This document shows positions 16,088 to 25,629 of a stretch of DNA of 64,000 nucleotides, piece after piece. This DNA is from G958295935 sp965224235 (GTDB taxonomy: Bacteria; Chloroflexota; Dehalococcoidia; Lucifugimonadales; Lucifugimonadaceae): positions 1,364,001 through 1,428,000 of the forward strand of contig CBDCYP010000002.1 in NCBI GenBank assembly GCA_965224235.1. Direction: 5' to 3'. Under the pieces are notes generated by a model. It was not told where the DNA came from. It did not search any database and was given only the letters and a program-made list of their open reading frames with translations. The first letter of the stretch is position 1, and each line of letters opens with the position of its first letter. The position numbers and the translations under genes were made by a program.

Positions 16088-18087
16088 ACGGCAAGGTCCT
16101 GCTTATCGTCATCGACGGCTCGGGAGTAGACAGGGCGCGCGTCCGCCAGATCGCCGACGCGACGTGGGACGAGCTCCCAGGCCCGGATCGACGGGCTATT
16201 TCGGAAGCTGCGAAACAGGCCGCCGACTCATCGGAGGACTGCCCGGTGGACTCCGGATCGCTTGCCAGATTCGCGTTGTACCCGACTCGGTCGGAAGCGC
16301 TTGGTAGCAACATGCCGACGCGACACGCGGAAGCGATGCTTTCGGCGATTGGCGACGTTGCAGGAAGGCCCGAGGTACGGGCGCCGCTTCACCGGGCCAG
16401 GCAATCTCTCCGACAGGTGGCCCGCGAAATGCGGTACGTGCCATGGGCAGCGAATGGCCCGCACGCCACTCGACTCCGTAACCATCACGTCACGATTCCC
16501 ACATGGGCCGCCGGTGAATGGGCTGGATTCGAACCGCTGAATCCGCCAGTGCAGGGCAATTCCGAGACGGGGCACCAGCAGATCGGAAATCTGGTCATGG
16601 CCCCACAGTTGCCGCTCGAGATTTCGAACGCTATCGACTCCGGCGCTTATTTTGAGAACCGCGTGCTACGAGCAGCCGTCGAATATGGCGCAAAGCCCGG
16701 CGGCGCCCTAAATATCACGTTCATGCTTTCGGGTACCGGTGGTCTTGACGGGCGGGTACACAGCGCATGGAGTCACCTCGAAGCGTTCCTGGAGTTGGTG
16801 TTCGCAAGAGTCGGTCTAAGCCCGGATCAGGTGCGTATTCAGGCCATTCTGGACGGCAGAGACTCGCCGCCGCGAGCATCGCTCGAAAGGCAAAATGGCG
16901 TCGGCGGCTATCTGAAAATGCTGGAGACCCTTTTGGGCGGATACTCGGCGACCGGCAGCCTGGCCTGGGTAGTTGGCCGGTCCATCGGAATGGACCGCGA
17001 TTTTCGGGAAGTAAACGCGCGCGCCGACTACTTGCTTATGACCTGCGGCGAAGGAATGCACGTTGACGGTTTCGACGGCGTTCGACGGGCAGTTGCCGAC
17101 GCGCACCGCATGGGACTTACGGACCAGGATGTGCCACCCATCGTCGTCAGAAGCCCGGGTCAGTGTGTACGGAAGGTCGAATCGGGCCAGTCATTCGTCG
17201 ATCTGAATTTTCGTTCCGACCGGCAGCGTTCCAAGATCGCGTCGTTGGCTGGGGCAGCAGGATTCTTGCACACCGAAGGCAAGCGGCGAGGCAGGGACTG
17301 GAAGCTGGATTGGCTCAAACCGTTGCCCGCCCTGCACGTTTGCGGAATCGCCGAGTACCACCCTGATTTCGCAGCACAGCACGGTGTGACGGTCGCGTTT
17401 CCCGTTGCGCCCCACCGCGAAAACCTGCTGGGCCTATGGGACCGGCTGATACCGCGGGAAAAGTACCTGCTGGTGGCGGAAAGTATCAAAGCGCCGCACA
17501 TGGGATATTTCCTGCGAGGGAGAAGAGAAGCGCCCACTGTTGAAGGTATTGAGGACAGAATCATAGTTCCGTCCGCCGGAGAGGCCGAGGGGATTCGGTC
17601 GGATACCGACTTTCACAAGACGCCGCAAATGCGCAATCCGAAAGTGGCGGAGAATGTCGTCGAACACCTCGCAGGTGACCGTTACAGGCTCATCTGCTGC
17701 AATCTGTCTGCGACGGACATGATTGGGCACCTATTGCCGGACAGGTTCGAGGAGGCCATCAGGGCGTTTGAGTCGACCGACGCAGCCGTCGGCGAAATGA
17801 CCGAGGCCGCCAGGCGGCAAGGCTGGTCGACAATCGTTACCGCCGACCACGGGAACGTCGAAGAGGACGGCCCTGCCCATTCAGTGAACGACGTACTAAC
17901 GACGGTCGTGGCGCCAACGGGAGCATTCGGGTACTCAGCACGCCCGCAGTATCAAGCCCGATTGTTCGACGTAGCGTGGACCATCGCGCGACTGCTCGGT
18001 TCAGGCCCTCGGCTTGCGGCAGTTTTCGAAGGACTGGACTACGGCCGATATCTGAAGGAAAGTGTTGGCGCTTCGCTAGTCGAGTGA
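16084..18087 (+). CDS. gpmI: Cofactor-independent phosphoglycerate mutase-like, with long N-terminal insertion
   Basis: A 667-residue alkaline-phosphatase-superfamily protein with the iPGM motifs in order: IDGSG (D11), GNSETGHQQIG with the nucleophile serine S160, ILDGRDSPP (256-263), VGRSIGMDRD (298-306), DLNFRSDR (373-380), NLSATDMIGH (540-549) and TADHGN (586-591). iPGM interconverts 3- and 2-phosphoglycerate using two Mn ions. Usual length is 510-550 and the serine is near 62, so about 100 extra residues lie between D11 and S160. ATG at 16084 overlaps the lipoprotein stop (ATGA), indicating coupled translation. Confidence 0.82.
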   Translation: MNGKVLLIVIDGSGVDRARVRQIADATWDELPGPDRRAISEAAKQAADSSEDCPVDSGSLARFALYPTRSEALGSNMPTRHAEAMLSAIGDVAGRPEVRAPLHRARQSLRQVAREMRYVPWAANGPHATRLRNHHVTIPTWAAGEWAGFEPLNPPVQGNSETGHQQIGNLVMAPQLPLEISNAIDSGAYFENRVLRAAVEYGAKPGGALNITFMLSGTGGLDGRVHSAWSHLEAFLELVFARVGLSPDQVRIQAILDGRDSPPRASLERQNGVGGYLKMLETLLGGYSATGSLAWVVGRSIGMDRDFREVNARADYLLMTCGEGMHVDGFDGVRRAVADAHRMGLTDQDVPPIVVRSPGQCVRKVESGQSFVDLNFRSDRQRSKIASLAGAAGFLHTEGKRRGRDWKLDWLKPLPALHVCGIAEYHPDFAAQHGVTVAFPVAPHRENLLGLWDRLIPREKYLLVAESIKAPHMGYFLRGRREAPTVEGIEDRIIVPSAGEAEGIRSDTDFHKTPQMRNPKVAENVVEHLAGDRYRLICCNLSATDMIGHLLPDRFEEAIRAFESTDAAVGEMTEAARRQGWSTIVTADHGNVEEDGPAHSVNDVLTTVVAPTGAFGYSARPQYQARLFDVAWTIARLLGSGPRLAAVFEGLDYGRYLKESVGASLVE

Positions 18088-18134
18088 CGGCTCTCTGCCT
18101 GCCGCGACGGTCTGCCAAATCGGCATGGAGGGAA

Positions 18135-18914
18135 TCAGCGTGCGATCATCCCGCCGTCGATCACCAACTCGGCCCCCGTCATAAACGACGCTTCATCTGA
18201 CGCCAGATAGAGAATTCCCCAGGCGATATCTTCAGCCGTTCCCAGCCGTCCCAACGGCGTGACAGCCTCCCGTTCTTCACGCACCCCGGGCCTGCCGTGC
18301 AATTCCAGGGTCATCGGCGTATCTGCGAAGCCGGGATGGACGGAGTTGACCCTGATACCGTCAGTCGCGTAGCTGACCGCTGCGGCCTTGGTGAATGTTC
18401 GGACTGCGCCCTTCGAGGCGTGGTAGACGGCGCTCGCCTTGCTGCCGACGATGCCGTAGATCGACGATACGTTGATGATGGAACCGCCACCGCTGCGCCT
18501 CATAGGCTCGATAGCCGCCCGGGCGCCGAGAAACACGCCGGTGGAATTCACGTTCATCACCATGTTCCAGTTCTCGACCGTCGTTTCCAGTACCGCCGCC
18601 CTGCCCTGCGGGCCGGACATGCCGGCGTTGTTGACAACTATGTCGAGTCGTCCGCGCCAGTCCATTGTGTATTGAACGACTCGGTCCCAGTCTTCCTCGC
18701 TCGTGACATCCAACCGCTGAAACACGGCCTCGCCGCCGTTCTCGACGATTCGAGCTTCCAGGGCTTTGCCCCTCGACTCGTCTATGTCGGCGATTACTAC
18801 GGCTGACTGATGTTCGGCCAACAACAGGCATGTTGCCTCGCCGATGCCCGATGCGCCCCCGGTGACAATTGCCGTTTTTCCGGCAACCCTTCCAGATCGA
18901 GTTGTCTCTGCCAT
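18135..18914 (-). CDS. SDR-family oxidoreductase
   Basis: A 259-residue classical short-chain dehydrogenase/reductase. The cofactor motif TGGASGIGEA is near residue 18, the DIDESRG after beta-2 suggests NAD rather than NADP, NNAGMSG is near 90, and the active-site tyrosine and lysine lie in YHASKGA. The C-terminus has MTGAELVIDGGMIAR. The substrate is not inferable. It is one of three SDRs of nearly the same length in the window (with 31555-32325 and 52892-53671), a paralogous expansion typical of catabolic generalists. Confidence 0.92.
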   Translation of the reverse strand: MAETTRSGRVAGKTAIVTGGASGIGEATCLLLAEHQSAVVIADIDESRGKALEARIVENGGEAVFQRLDVTSEEDWDRVVQYTMDWRGRLDIVVNNAGMSGPQGRAAVLETTVENWNMVMNVNSTGVFLGARAAIEPMRRSGGGSIINVSSIYGIVGSKASAVYHASKGAVRTFTKAAAVSYATDGIRVNSVHPGFADTPMTLELHGRPGVREEREAVTPLGRLGTAEDIAWGILYLASDEASFMTGAELVIDGGMIAR

Positions 18915-18997
18915 CTGTCCTCTTCCCGTTCCCGCCCGGAATCAATCCTTCCTTGGCGGATGCCGATATTACACCGGCCCGTGCCAGGGAAACCGAA

Positions 18998-20146
18998 TCA
19001 ACGACGGTATCCCGCATCGATCAACGCCAGTGCGGCATCGCCGAACACGATCTTCCGCCAGCCGCCGAGGGCCCTGATCCCAGATTGGTCGCCAACCGCC
19101 ATTCGTGTCAGTTCATCACGGTTGGCGACGAACCCAGGTGCGACTTCATGTTCGTTGCAACGTTCCTTTAGCAGCGCCTGCAAGCGGGCAACGTCGGCAG
19201 CACGGGCTCTTGACCGGCCCGTCCTGTCGGGGACTTCAGGCCATTGGGCGGGGTCTGAATCCAGCGCATGTTTCACGGCCTGCAACAACTGCTTTCCTTC
19301 ATGGCGTATAACCATCCGCCTCGGGATGTCTTTTACGCGTCCCAGTTCGTCTCTGTTACGCGGCGCCTCGAGCGCGATCTCCGCCAGAACGCTGTCCTTC
19401 ATGATCCACGTTCTCGGCAAATCGCGGCGGTCAGCGGTCATTTCGCGCCAGGTGGCCACCTCTCTCAAAACGGCCAGGGCCTTACGGGTTGGACGCCGGA
19501 GGTGAATCCGAAGCCACGCTTCACGAGGTTCGACTCTGTAGTTGTCCTTATGGGCGAGCAGCGTCATTTCGCTAGCCACCCACTTGTCTCGACCTGTTTT
19601 CTTGAGACGCTTGCTTAACACGCGATGGATTGGTCCCAGGTAGGCCACGTCCTGAACGGCGTATTCAATCTGAGAAGCGGAAAGCGGCCTCCGGGACCAG
19701 TTGGACTGCTGAGCCGCCTTGGGGAGCTCAATCCCGTTCACCTCTTCAACCATTTTGGCGTATGACGGCTGATCCCCGTATCCGCATACCATCGCCGCAA
19801 TCTGTGTGTCGAATAGCGGTTGCGGGGCTTCGCCGAGAATGGGGTGAAACAGTTCAAGGTCTTGCGACGCCGAGTGGAATACCTTGGTCACCCGCCGATT
19901 CAGCATCAGGTCGTATAGCGGGTCCAAATCGATTCCCGGCGCAAGCACGTCGATCGCCGCGGCATCATTGCCGTTTGCGAGCTGCACGAGGCACAGCTTC
20001 GGACGGTAGGTGCTGCGTCGGAGGAATTCGGTGTCGACGCCTACGAAGTCACGCCCGGAAAGCTTGTGGCACAGAGTGTCCAGATCAGCTGACCGGGTGA
20101 TTAGTTTGGGTGGTTTCGGTTGTTTAAGGCGCGCCAGCAGTTTCAA
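18998..20146 (-). CDS. rnd: Ribonuclease D
   Basis: A 382-residue 3'-5' exoribonuclease for tRNA and other stable RNA maturation. DEDD catalytic motifs are visible: VGVDTEFLRR (Exo I), VFHSASQDLELF (Exo II) and QIEYAVQDVAYL (Exo III). An HRDC-like helical region with RRMVIRHEG and a C-terminal helical domain follow. The start is TTG at 20146 with GAGGAG six bases upstream. It sits 83 bp upstream of the SDR and 55 bp downstream of the ABC permease on the same strand. Confidence 0.93.
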   Translation of the reverse strand: MKLLARLKQPKPPKLITRSADLDTLCHKLSGRDFVGVDTEFLRRSTYRPKLCLVQLANGNDAAAIDVLAPGIDLDPLYDLMLNRRVTKVFHSASQDLELFHPILGEAPQPLFDTQIAAMVCGYGDQPSYAKMVEEVNGIELPKAAQQSNWSRRPLSASQIEYAVQDVAYLGPIHRVLSKRLKKTGRDKWVASEMTLLAHKDNYRVEPREAWLRIHLRRPTRKALAVLREVATWREMTADRRDLPRTWIMKDSVLAEIALEAPRNRDELGRVKDIPRRMVIRHEGKQLLQAVKHALDSDPAQWPEVPDRTGRSRARAADVARLQALLKERCNEHEVAPGFVANRDELTRMAVGDQSGIRALGGWRKIVFGDAALALIDAGYRR

Positions 20147-20201
20147 GGGTACTCCTCAGAAATCGTCGGACTGGCTTGATTCAGGTCTGCAATATACCGC
20201 C

Positions 20202-20981
20202 TTAAATCTTCCGGTACCGATAAACCGCAAGTGGAATGAAGACGATCAGTATCCCTAAAGTCCAGGTAAGCATCCGCCAGAGCCAATGCCAGATTTCACC
20301 TCCCTGGGCCAAGGCGCGGGCGGTGTTGACGGCCGACGTCACCGGGTTGTATTCGGCGATCGGCTGTAGCCAGCCAGGCATCGTTTCGATCGGCACGAAC
20401 GTCGAACTCATGAACGTAAGGGGGAAGATGGACATGAAGCTGAAAACCTGGGCAGCTTCGGTCGACTTGACGCTTACGCCGACCACCGCCATCATCCAGG
20501 AAAATCCCAACCCGAACAGAATCACCACTGCCGGCAAAGCCAAACCCGCCACGCCTCCGTGGAAACGAAATCCGACGGCCAGTCCAACCCCTATCATCAG
20601 CGCAACGACAAAGCTGTTTCTGATTACGTCCGCAGCGATTCGGCCGGCAACGACAGCGGAGCGGGCCATGGGCAGGGATTTGTAGCGGTCAATCATCCCC
20701 TTCTGCAGGTCCTCGGCAAGGCCCACTCCGGTCTGGCTCGATCCAAAAAGCGTGGTCTGGACAAGTATCCCAGGCAGCAAGTAATCAACGTAATTCAGTC
20801 CGGCGGAGCGGATAGCGCCACCGAAAACGTACACGAACAACAGAACGAACATGACAGGCTGAATAGTCGAAAAGACGAGCAGGTCGGGCGATCGTCTGTA
20901 TCTCAGCACGTTTCGCCAGGTCATGTACATGGTGTCTATGGGCGACCACCGCAACTCGTTTGAGATCGTTCTCAAGTTCAT
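20202..20981 (-). CDS. ABC-2 type exporter permease
   Basis: A 259-residue permease with about six hydrophobic segments, starting after YMTWRNVLRYRRSPDLLVF. It contains the ABC-2 signatures VYVFGGAI, GSSQTGVGLAEDL and FMSSTFVPIETMPGWLQ, with PVTSAVNTARAL near the end. It pairs with the ATPase 21 bp upstream to form a DrrAB-type exporter, probably for a hydrophobic compound or drug. The cargo is not inferable. Confidence 0.92.
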   Translation of the reverse strand: MNLRTISNELRWSPIDTMYMTWRNVLRYRRSPDLLVFSTIQPVMFVLLFVYVFGGAIRSAGLNYVDYLLPGILVQTTLFGSSQTGVGLAEDLQKGMIDRYKSLPMARSAVVAGRIAADVIRNSFVVALMIGVGLAVGFRFHGGVAGLALPAVVILFGLGFSWMMAVVGVSVKSTEAAQVFSFMSIFPLTFMSSTFVPIETMPGWLQPIAEYNPVTSAVNTARALAQGGEIWHWLWRMLTWTLGILIVFIPLAVYRYRKI

Positions 20982-21002
20982 AAACTTGCTACTCCAGGCC
21001 CA

Positions 21003-21968
21003 TCAAGCGGAAATTTTTTCGCCAGTCTCATCAGTGTCAATATTTTCGGCAGTCCTTCCGGTCAGCGCCAGGAAGACGTCGTCAAGTGTCGGTTCACCTA
21101 GAGATAAGTCCGAGAACTGGATGCCCGCGGAGTCCAACTCACGTACCACGGCGCCCAGAATCGCCGAGCCGTCTCTGACCATGATCGTAATACGGCCGAT
21201 CTCATCTTCGCTTTGGGGATTTTCACACCCGGCTTTTGCTATCGCGTCGATGGCGACACTCAATTGCGAGCGATCAACCAGCTGGATCGTCAGGTTTTCA
21301 CTGCCGGCCGCCGTTTTTAATTGGGTCGCCGTTCCCTCGGCGATAATGCCGCCGCGATCCAGCACGACGATGTTGTCCGCGAGGCGGTCGGCTTCCTCCA
21401 TGTACTGTGTGGTAAGGAGGACTGTCGTTCCCTCTTTTACAAGATCAAGAATCACGTTCCAGAGATCCAGCCGGCTGCGAGGATCAAGGCCGGTAGTAGG
21501 TTCATCCAGAAATAACACCGGCGGATTGGCCACCAGGCTGGCGGCAAGGTCGAGGCGTCTTCGCATTCCACCCGAATAAGTAGACGACCTGCGGTCAGCA
21601 ACCTCGATCAAATCGAACTGCTCCAGAAGTTCTTTGGCCCGATTACGACTTTCCGGCCCCCCCATGTGGTAGAGCCTGCCGACCAGTTCAAGACTCTCTC
21701 TGCCGGTTAGGTATTCGTCGATGGCGGCGCTCTGTCCGGCCAGGCCGATGAGGGACCGCAACTTCTGTGCGTCGTTTACAACGTCCAGGTTCATCACCGT
21801 GGCGCGTCCGCTATCAGGGTTCAGCAAGGTCGTCAGGATTCTGACGAGCGTCGTCTTGCCGGCCCCGTTTGGACCGAGCAGCCCGGTCACGGTGCCCTGC
21901 GGGACCTCAAGGCTTACCCCATCGAGGGCCTGCACGTCCCCATAGGCCTTCTTGAGTTCTTCCACCAC
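21003..21968 (-). CDS. ABC exporter ATP-binding protein (DrrA-like)
   Basis: A 321-residue ATPase with Walker A GPNGAGKTT, signature YSGGMRRRLDLA, Walker B VLFLDEPTTGLDP and an H-loop-like TTQYMEEAD, followed by a C-terminal DrrA-type accessory domain with ATLDDVFLALTGRT. The start is GTG at 21968. The first beta strand IVVEEL suggests only one or two residues might be missing, and no Shine-Dalgarno is seen, so the exact start is uncertain. It is the first gene of a two-gene exporter operon with the ABC-2 permease. Confidence 0.93.
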   Translation of the reverse strand: MVEELKKAYGDVQALDGVSLEVPQGTVTGLLGPNGAGKTTLVRILTTLLNPDSGRATVMNLDVVNDAQKLRSLIGLAGQSAAIDEYLTGRESLELVGRLYHMGGPESRNRAKELLEQFDLIEVADRRSSTYSGGMRRRLDLAASLVANPPVLFLDEPTTGLDPRSRLDLWNVILDLVKEGTTVLLTTQYMEEADRLADNIVVLDRGGIIAEGTATQLKTAAGSENLTIQLVDRSQLSVAIDAIAKAGCENPQSEDEIGRITIMVRDGSAILGAVVRELDSAGIQFSDLSLGEPTLDDVFLALTGRTAENIDTDETGEKISA

Positions 21969-22279
21969 GATGACAGCAGCCGGCGACGCTCTTAAATCGT
22001 CGCCAATTCTTGCCGATGAAATGGGACTGCCCTCCCCTGTCGCCCGGCGTTTTTGGTGCCGAATCGCTCGGGCACAAGCACAGATCGCAATGTGTGAATG
22101 ATGTCACATGAGCCAAATATGACAAATCGGCGTGTCGTTCATACTGTCGTTTCACGCCGATTAGATGCGGGTACGATTCCCCGGACGAGTTTTTCGCTGA
22201 TCAAACCGTAAAACCGGCGACTTACCGTGAGGCGCCTGAACCGTTGTGTGGCCAGGGTCTCGCGAGGGGACAAACGGCA
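21969..22279. other. Divergent intergenic region
   Basis: This 311-bp region separates the ABC exporter (minus) from a decayed MFS gene (plus). It must contain the exporter promoter. An AT-richer patch at 22085-22150 (ATGATGTCACATGAGCCAAATATGACAAAT) is the likeliest control region, but no clear operator is seen. Confidence 0.4.
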
Positions 22280-23541
22280 TTGAACACGTTGACCGGATTA
22301 AAGCGGCGTACCGGCGGCATCTACTACGGGCGGCGTATCACCGCGGCCGGCGCGGTCAACATGTTTATTAGCTCGGGACCGACGTTTCAGGCTTTGAGCA
22401 CGATATTCGACGCCGTCGAAGAGGAGTTCGGATGGAGTCGAGGACTGACGACAGGAGTCGCGTCGATCGGCAGGTTCGGCGGCGCAATGCCGGAACCGCT
22501 CGAGGGCATGATTACGGACCGTTTCGGCGCAGCTCGAATGGTCCTTTTCGGTTTTCTGATCGGCGGCGGCGGCCTGGGCTTGTTCTCGCAGGTCACCGGT
22601 CCGGTCACGTACTACCTGGCGTTTCTGCTTCTGGCGACCGGCTTCAGCATTGGCGGATTTACGCCGTCGATGGCAGCGGTAAACGCTTGGATGCCGACCC
22701 GCCGGGCCGTAGCCGGCGCGATTGTCATAGGGGCAGCAGCGCAGCCGGTTTCGCAGCGCCTCTCGCGGCGTGGGGTTTTTGTCTTACGGGTGGCGGCCCA
22801 CCAAGTTCTTCATTGCCGTTATCGCCATGTTCACAGGGCTGGCGCTGTACCGAGTCGTTTCCAGGCGGCCGCCGCTTCCGCCCGACAGGCCTCCCACGGC
22901 TTTCAGCAGATCGGCGAGGGCCGGGCCCGCCCGGGACTTCACCTGGGGAGAGGCGCTGAGAACGCGTGCATTTTGGGCGATGTCGCTGGCGCACGGACTG
23001 GCCAACCTGTCGCTGTCCGCCGTTTCCGCACATCTTTTTCGGCGCTTGACCGGCCCTGATGTTGGCCTGGGAGATTTTACTGCTGCGTCGATCATCCCGG
23101 TCATGGCTGCTCTCGCGCTGGTTTTCCAGATATCCGGCGGACTGGTAGGAGACCGCCTCGACAAGCATGTGCCTATCTCGGCATTTATGATCTGCCAGGG
23201 CGGAGCGATGGCGTTGCTGGCGTTCATCGGGGGTTACGGAAGCGCGATGGTATTTGCATTTTGTATGGGGCCTGGGATTCGGCGCCCGTACACACCTGCT
23301 GCACGCCATGCGAGGCGAATATTTTGGTACACGTCATTACGGAGTTGTTCTTGGCCTGGCTTCGATTCCGATGTCCATAGGGATGATGGCGACGCCGGTG
23401 GCTGTCGGAGTCATAATTGACATCCACCAGACATACCATTGGGAGTTCCTTGGTCTTTCGGGGGCTTCGGCGCTCGGCGCAATTCTTGTATTGTTGGCGA
23501 CGAGGCCCGAACCACCAACGAATGTCGGATCAACGGCCTGA
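22280..23541 (+). pseudogene. MFS transporter broken by at least three frameshifts
   Basis: The pieces together read as one monocarboxylate-type MFS carrier related to the intact gene at 38601. Frame 1 gives GGIYYGRRITAAGAVNMFIS to GAIVIGAAA (about 22280-22735). A second frame gives AAGFAAPLAAW (about 22736-22770). A third gives VGFLSYGWRPTKFFI to VFAFCMG (22770-23265). The last gives GLGFGARTHLLHAMRGEYFG to the end. Shifts are near 22735, at the GGGGTTTTT run near 22775, and near 23268. The TTG at 22280 has GAGGGG upstream. Substitution level looks low, so decay is recent, or the reads have indels. Confidence 0.8.
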
Positions 23542-23578
23542 CCGGGTCCGCATGATCAGGAGTCACGGCCGAGCCTTA

Positions 23579-23710
23579 GAGGGTGTCTAAAAACAATTGT
23601 CATTCTGAGCGAAGCCGAAGAATCTACTTTCAACGAGGCGGGCCGGCCCATACAGTTGACCCCAGACCGCCCGGTATTGCTCAGGACGGAGGGACTTATT
23701 AGACACCCTC
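23579..23710. mobile_element. 132-bp MITE-like element with 12-bp terminal inverted repeats
   Basis: The left end is GAGGGTGTCTAA (23579-23590) and the right end TTAGACACCCTC (23699-23710), a perfect 12-bp inverted repeat. TTA lies directly outside both ends, which looks like a 3-bp target duplication. GAGGGTGTCTAA-type ends occur in IS5-family elements, so this may be a non-autonomous derivative. The interior holds CATTCTGAGCGAAGCCGAAG, shared in style with other gaps here. No transposase is encoded. Confidence 0.7.
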
Positions 23711-23713
23711 TTA

Positions 23714-23991
23714 GAGACAGACGCCTGTCTTGCCGCGGTTTTGCCTCCCGCTGCGGCGATGGGGAACCGGAGCGTTCGGGTCACCTCCATCTACTGACCG
23801 GACCGCAGCCGGCATCGCATGCCGAGCTGCGTGTCGTCCCTTAGCGTTTGTAGTCGCCCGATACGGCGCGCCGGCGCATACATGTGTGTACGCTACAATT
23901 TCGACCATGCGATGGGCTGACCAAGGACCCGATAACGGGCAAGCCACACCGGGGGCCATTCATCGTTCGTTGAATACCCGGAGGGAACCAT
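23714..23991. other. fhs upstream region, no gene
   Basis: No coding frame is supported between the MITE-like element and fhs. GGAGGGA lies just before the fhs ATG. TACGCTACAATTTC near 23889 contains a TACAAT-like -10, without a clear -35. Confidence 0.3.
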
Positions 23992-25626
23992 ATGCGCCCG
24001 ATCTCCGAAGTTGCGGCTGACATAGGTCTGGGGCCTAACGATTACGAACCGTATGGCCGCGACAAGGCCAAAATCCCGTTCGAGTCATTCCCCGCAAACG
24101 GCCGAAAAGGGAAGCTGATCATCGTCACGGCGATCACCCCGACCCCGGCCGGCGAAGGGAAGACCACAACCGCGACAGGACTGACCCAGGGATTGGCGGA
24201 AACCGGCAGGCAGGCGGTCCTCACTGTCCGCCAGCCGTCCCTTGGCCCGGTGTTCGGCCACAAAGGTGGTGGAACTGGTGGCGGCAAGTCTACTGTCGAA
24301 CCGTCTGGCGACATAAACCTCCACTTCACTGGAGACTTTCACGCCGTCGAATCTGCCCACAACCTGTTGGCGGCGATGACCGACAACGCTGTGTACAGGC
24401 GTCAAATCCGGGGTTTCAGCGCTTCCGGCATTACGTGGAGACGCGTAACGGATGCGGAAGACCGCGGACTGCGCCGCGTCGTGACCGGTATCGGCGGCCG
24501 AATCAACGCGCCGATGAATGAATCGGGATTCGATATTTCAGCGGCATCGGAAATCATGGCAATCCTTGCCCTCGCAAGCGACTACTCCGACCTCAGGCAG
24601 AGACTGTCGGAAATCGTGGTTGGATGGACCGCCGACCGAAAACCGGTAGCAGCAGGTGAGATCGGCGGCATTGGATCGATGATGGCCCTGTTGCGCGACG
24701 CCATGAAACCGAATCTGGCGCAGACAGCCGAAGGGCAACCAGCGTTTGTCCACATGGGACCTTTCGGCAACATCGCTCATGGATGCAGTTCAATAATCGC
24801 GGACAACCTGGCGACCTCGGTCGCCGACTACACCGTCACCGAAGCAGGATTCGGCGCCGATCTGGGCTTCGAAAAATTCGTGGACATCAAGGTGCGCCAA
24901 GGCGGTCCGGATGCCGACGCCGCCGTGATCGTGTGCACTGTCCGCGGGCTGAAGTGGCACGGCGGGGCCAAGTTAAACGAACTATCTACGCAGGATGCGG
25001 CAGCGGTTACGCGCGGTTCTGTGAATTTGCAAAATGCGCTCCGCATAGTGGGGATGTATGGATTGCCCGCGGTAGTGGCGATCAACCGGTTTCCCGACGA
25101 TTCCCCTGCCGAGTTGGCGGCGGTCAAATCCGCTGCCGAGGACGGGGGCGCAGCAGGTGTCGCCGAGGCCGACGGCTTCGCAAGGGGTGGATCGGGAATG
25201 ACCGAACTGGCCGACGCGGCTGCTGAAGCGGCGGAATCAGGCGCGTCGACAAAGCTCCTTTATAACGACGACGCGCCCCTCATCCGGAAAGTCGAAACAT
25301 TGGCTACAAAGGTCTACCAGGCCAGACGGGTCGAATGGGGGCCGATGACGCGCACGACCTCGCGCAGATTCGACGATAACGGATGGAACTATCCCGTGTG
25401 CATGGCCAAGACACATCTCTCGGTCTCTGCGGATCAAAGACTGCGTGGAGTACCAACGGACCACACGCTGCCGATCAGGGAGGTGCGGATCCTCGCCGGC
25501 GCCAGACAGATCGTGACCCTGGCGGGGGACATAAACACACTTCCGGGCCTGCCCGCATCGCCAAACGCATTGGACATCGATCTCGACGAGTCTACGGGCC
25601 GGATTACCGGGCTTTTGGGGGCTTAA
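23992..25626 (+). CDS. fhs: Formate-tetrahydrofolate ligase
   Basis: A 544-residue FTHFS, which makes 10-formyl-THF from formate, THF and ATP in one-carbon metabolism. The P-loop TPAGEGKTTT is at 51-60, then QPSLGPVFGHKGGG, DINLHFTGDFHAVESAHNLL, EAGFGADLGFEKFVDIK and the C-terminal ITGLLGA. The usual REPSLGP is RQPSLGP, and the segment after GGG differs from the common GYAQVVPMEDINLH form, so this is a divergent branch. GGAGGGA lies six bases before the ATG. A small zinc-ribbon gene follows after three bases. Confidence 0.93.
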   Translation: MRPISEVAADIGLGPNDYEPYGRDKAKIPFESFPANGRKGKLIIVTAITPTPAGEGKTTTATGLTQGLAETGRQAVLTVRQPSLGPVFGHKGGGTGGGKSTVEPSGDINLHFTGDFHAVESAHNLLAAMTDNAVYRRQIRGFSASGITWRRVTDAEDRGLRRVVTGIGGRINAPMNESGFDISAASEIMAILALASDYSDLRQRLSEIVVGWTADRKPVAAGEIGGIGSMMALLRDAMKPNLAQTAEGQPAFVHMGPFGNIAHGCSSIIADNLATSVADYTVTEAGFGADLGFEKFVDIKVRQGGPDADAAVIVCTVRGLKWHGGAKLNELSTQDAAAVTRGSVNLQNALRIVGMYGLPAVVAINRFPDDSPAELAAVKSAAEDGGAAGVAEADGFARGGSGMTELADAAAEAAESGASTKLLYNDDAPLIRKVETLATKVYQARRVEWGPMTRTTSRRFDDNGWNYPVCMAKTHLSVSADQRLRGVPTDHTLPIREVRILAGARQIVTLAGDINTLPGLPASPNALDIDLDESTGRITGLLGA

Positions 25627-25629
25627 AGG

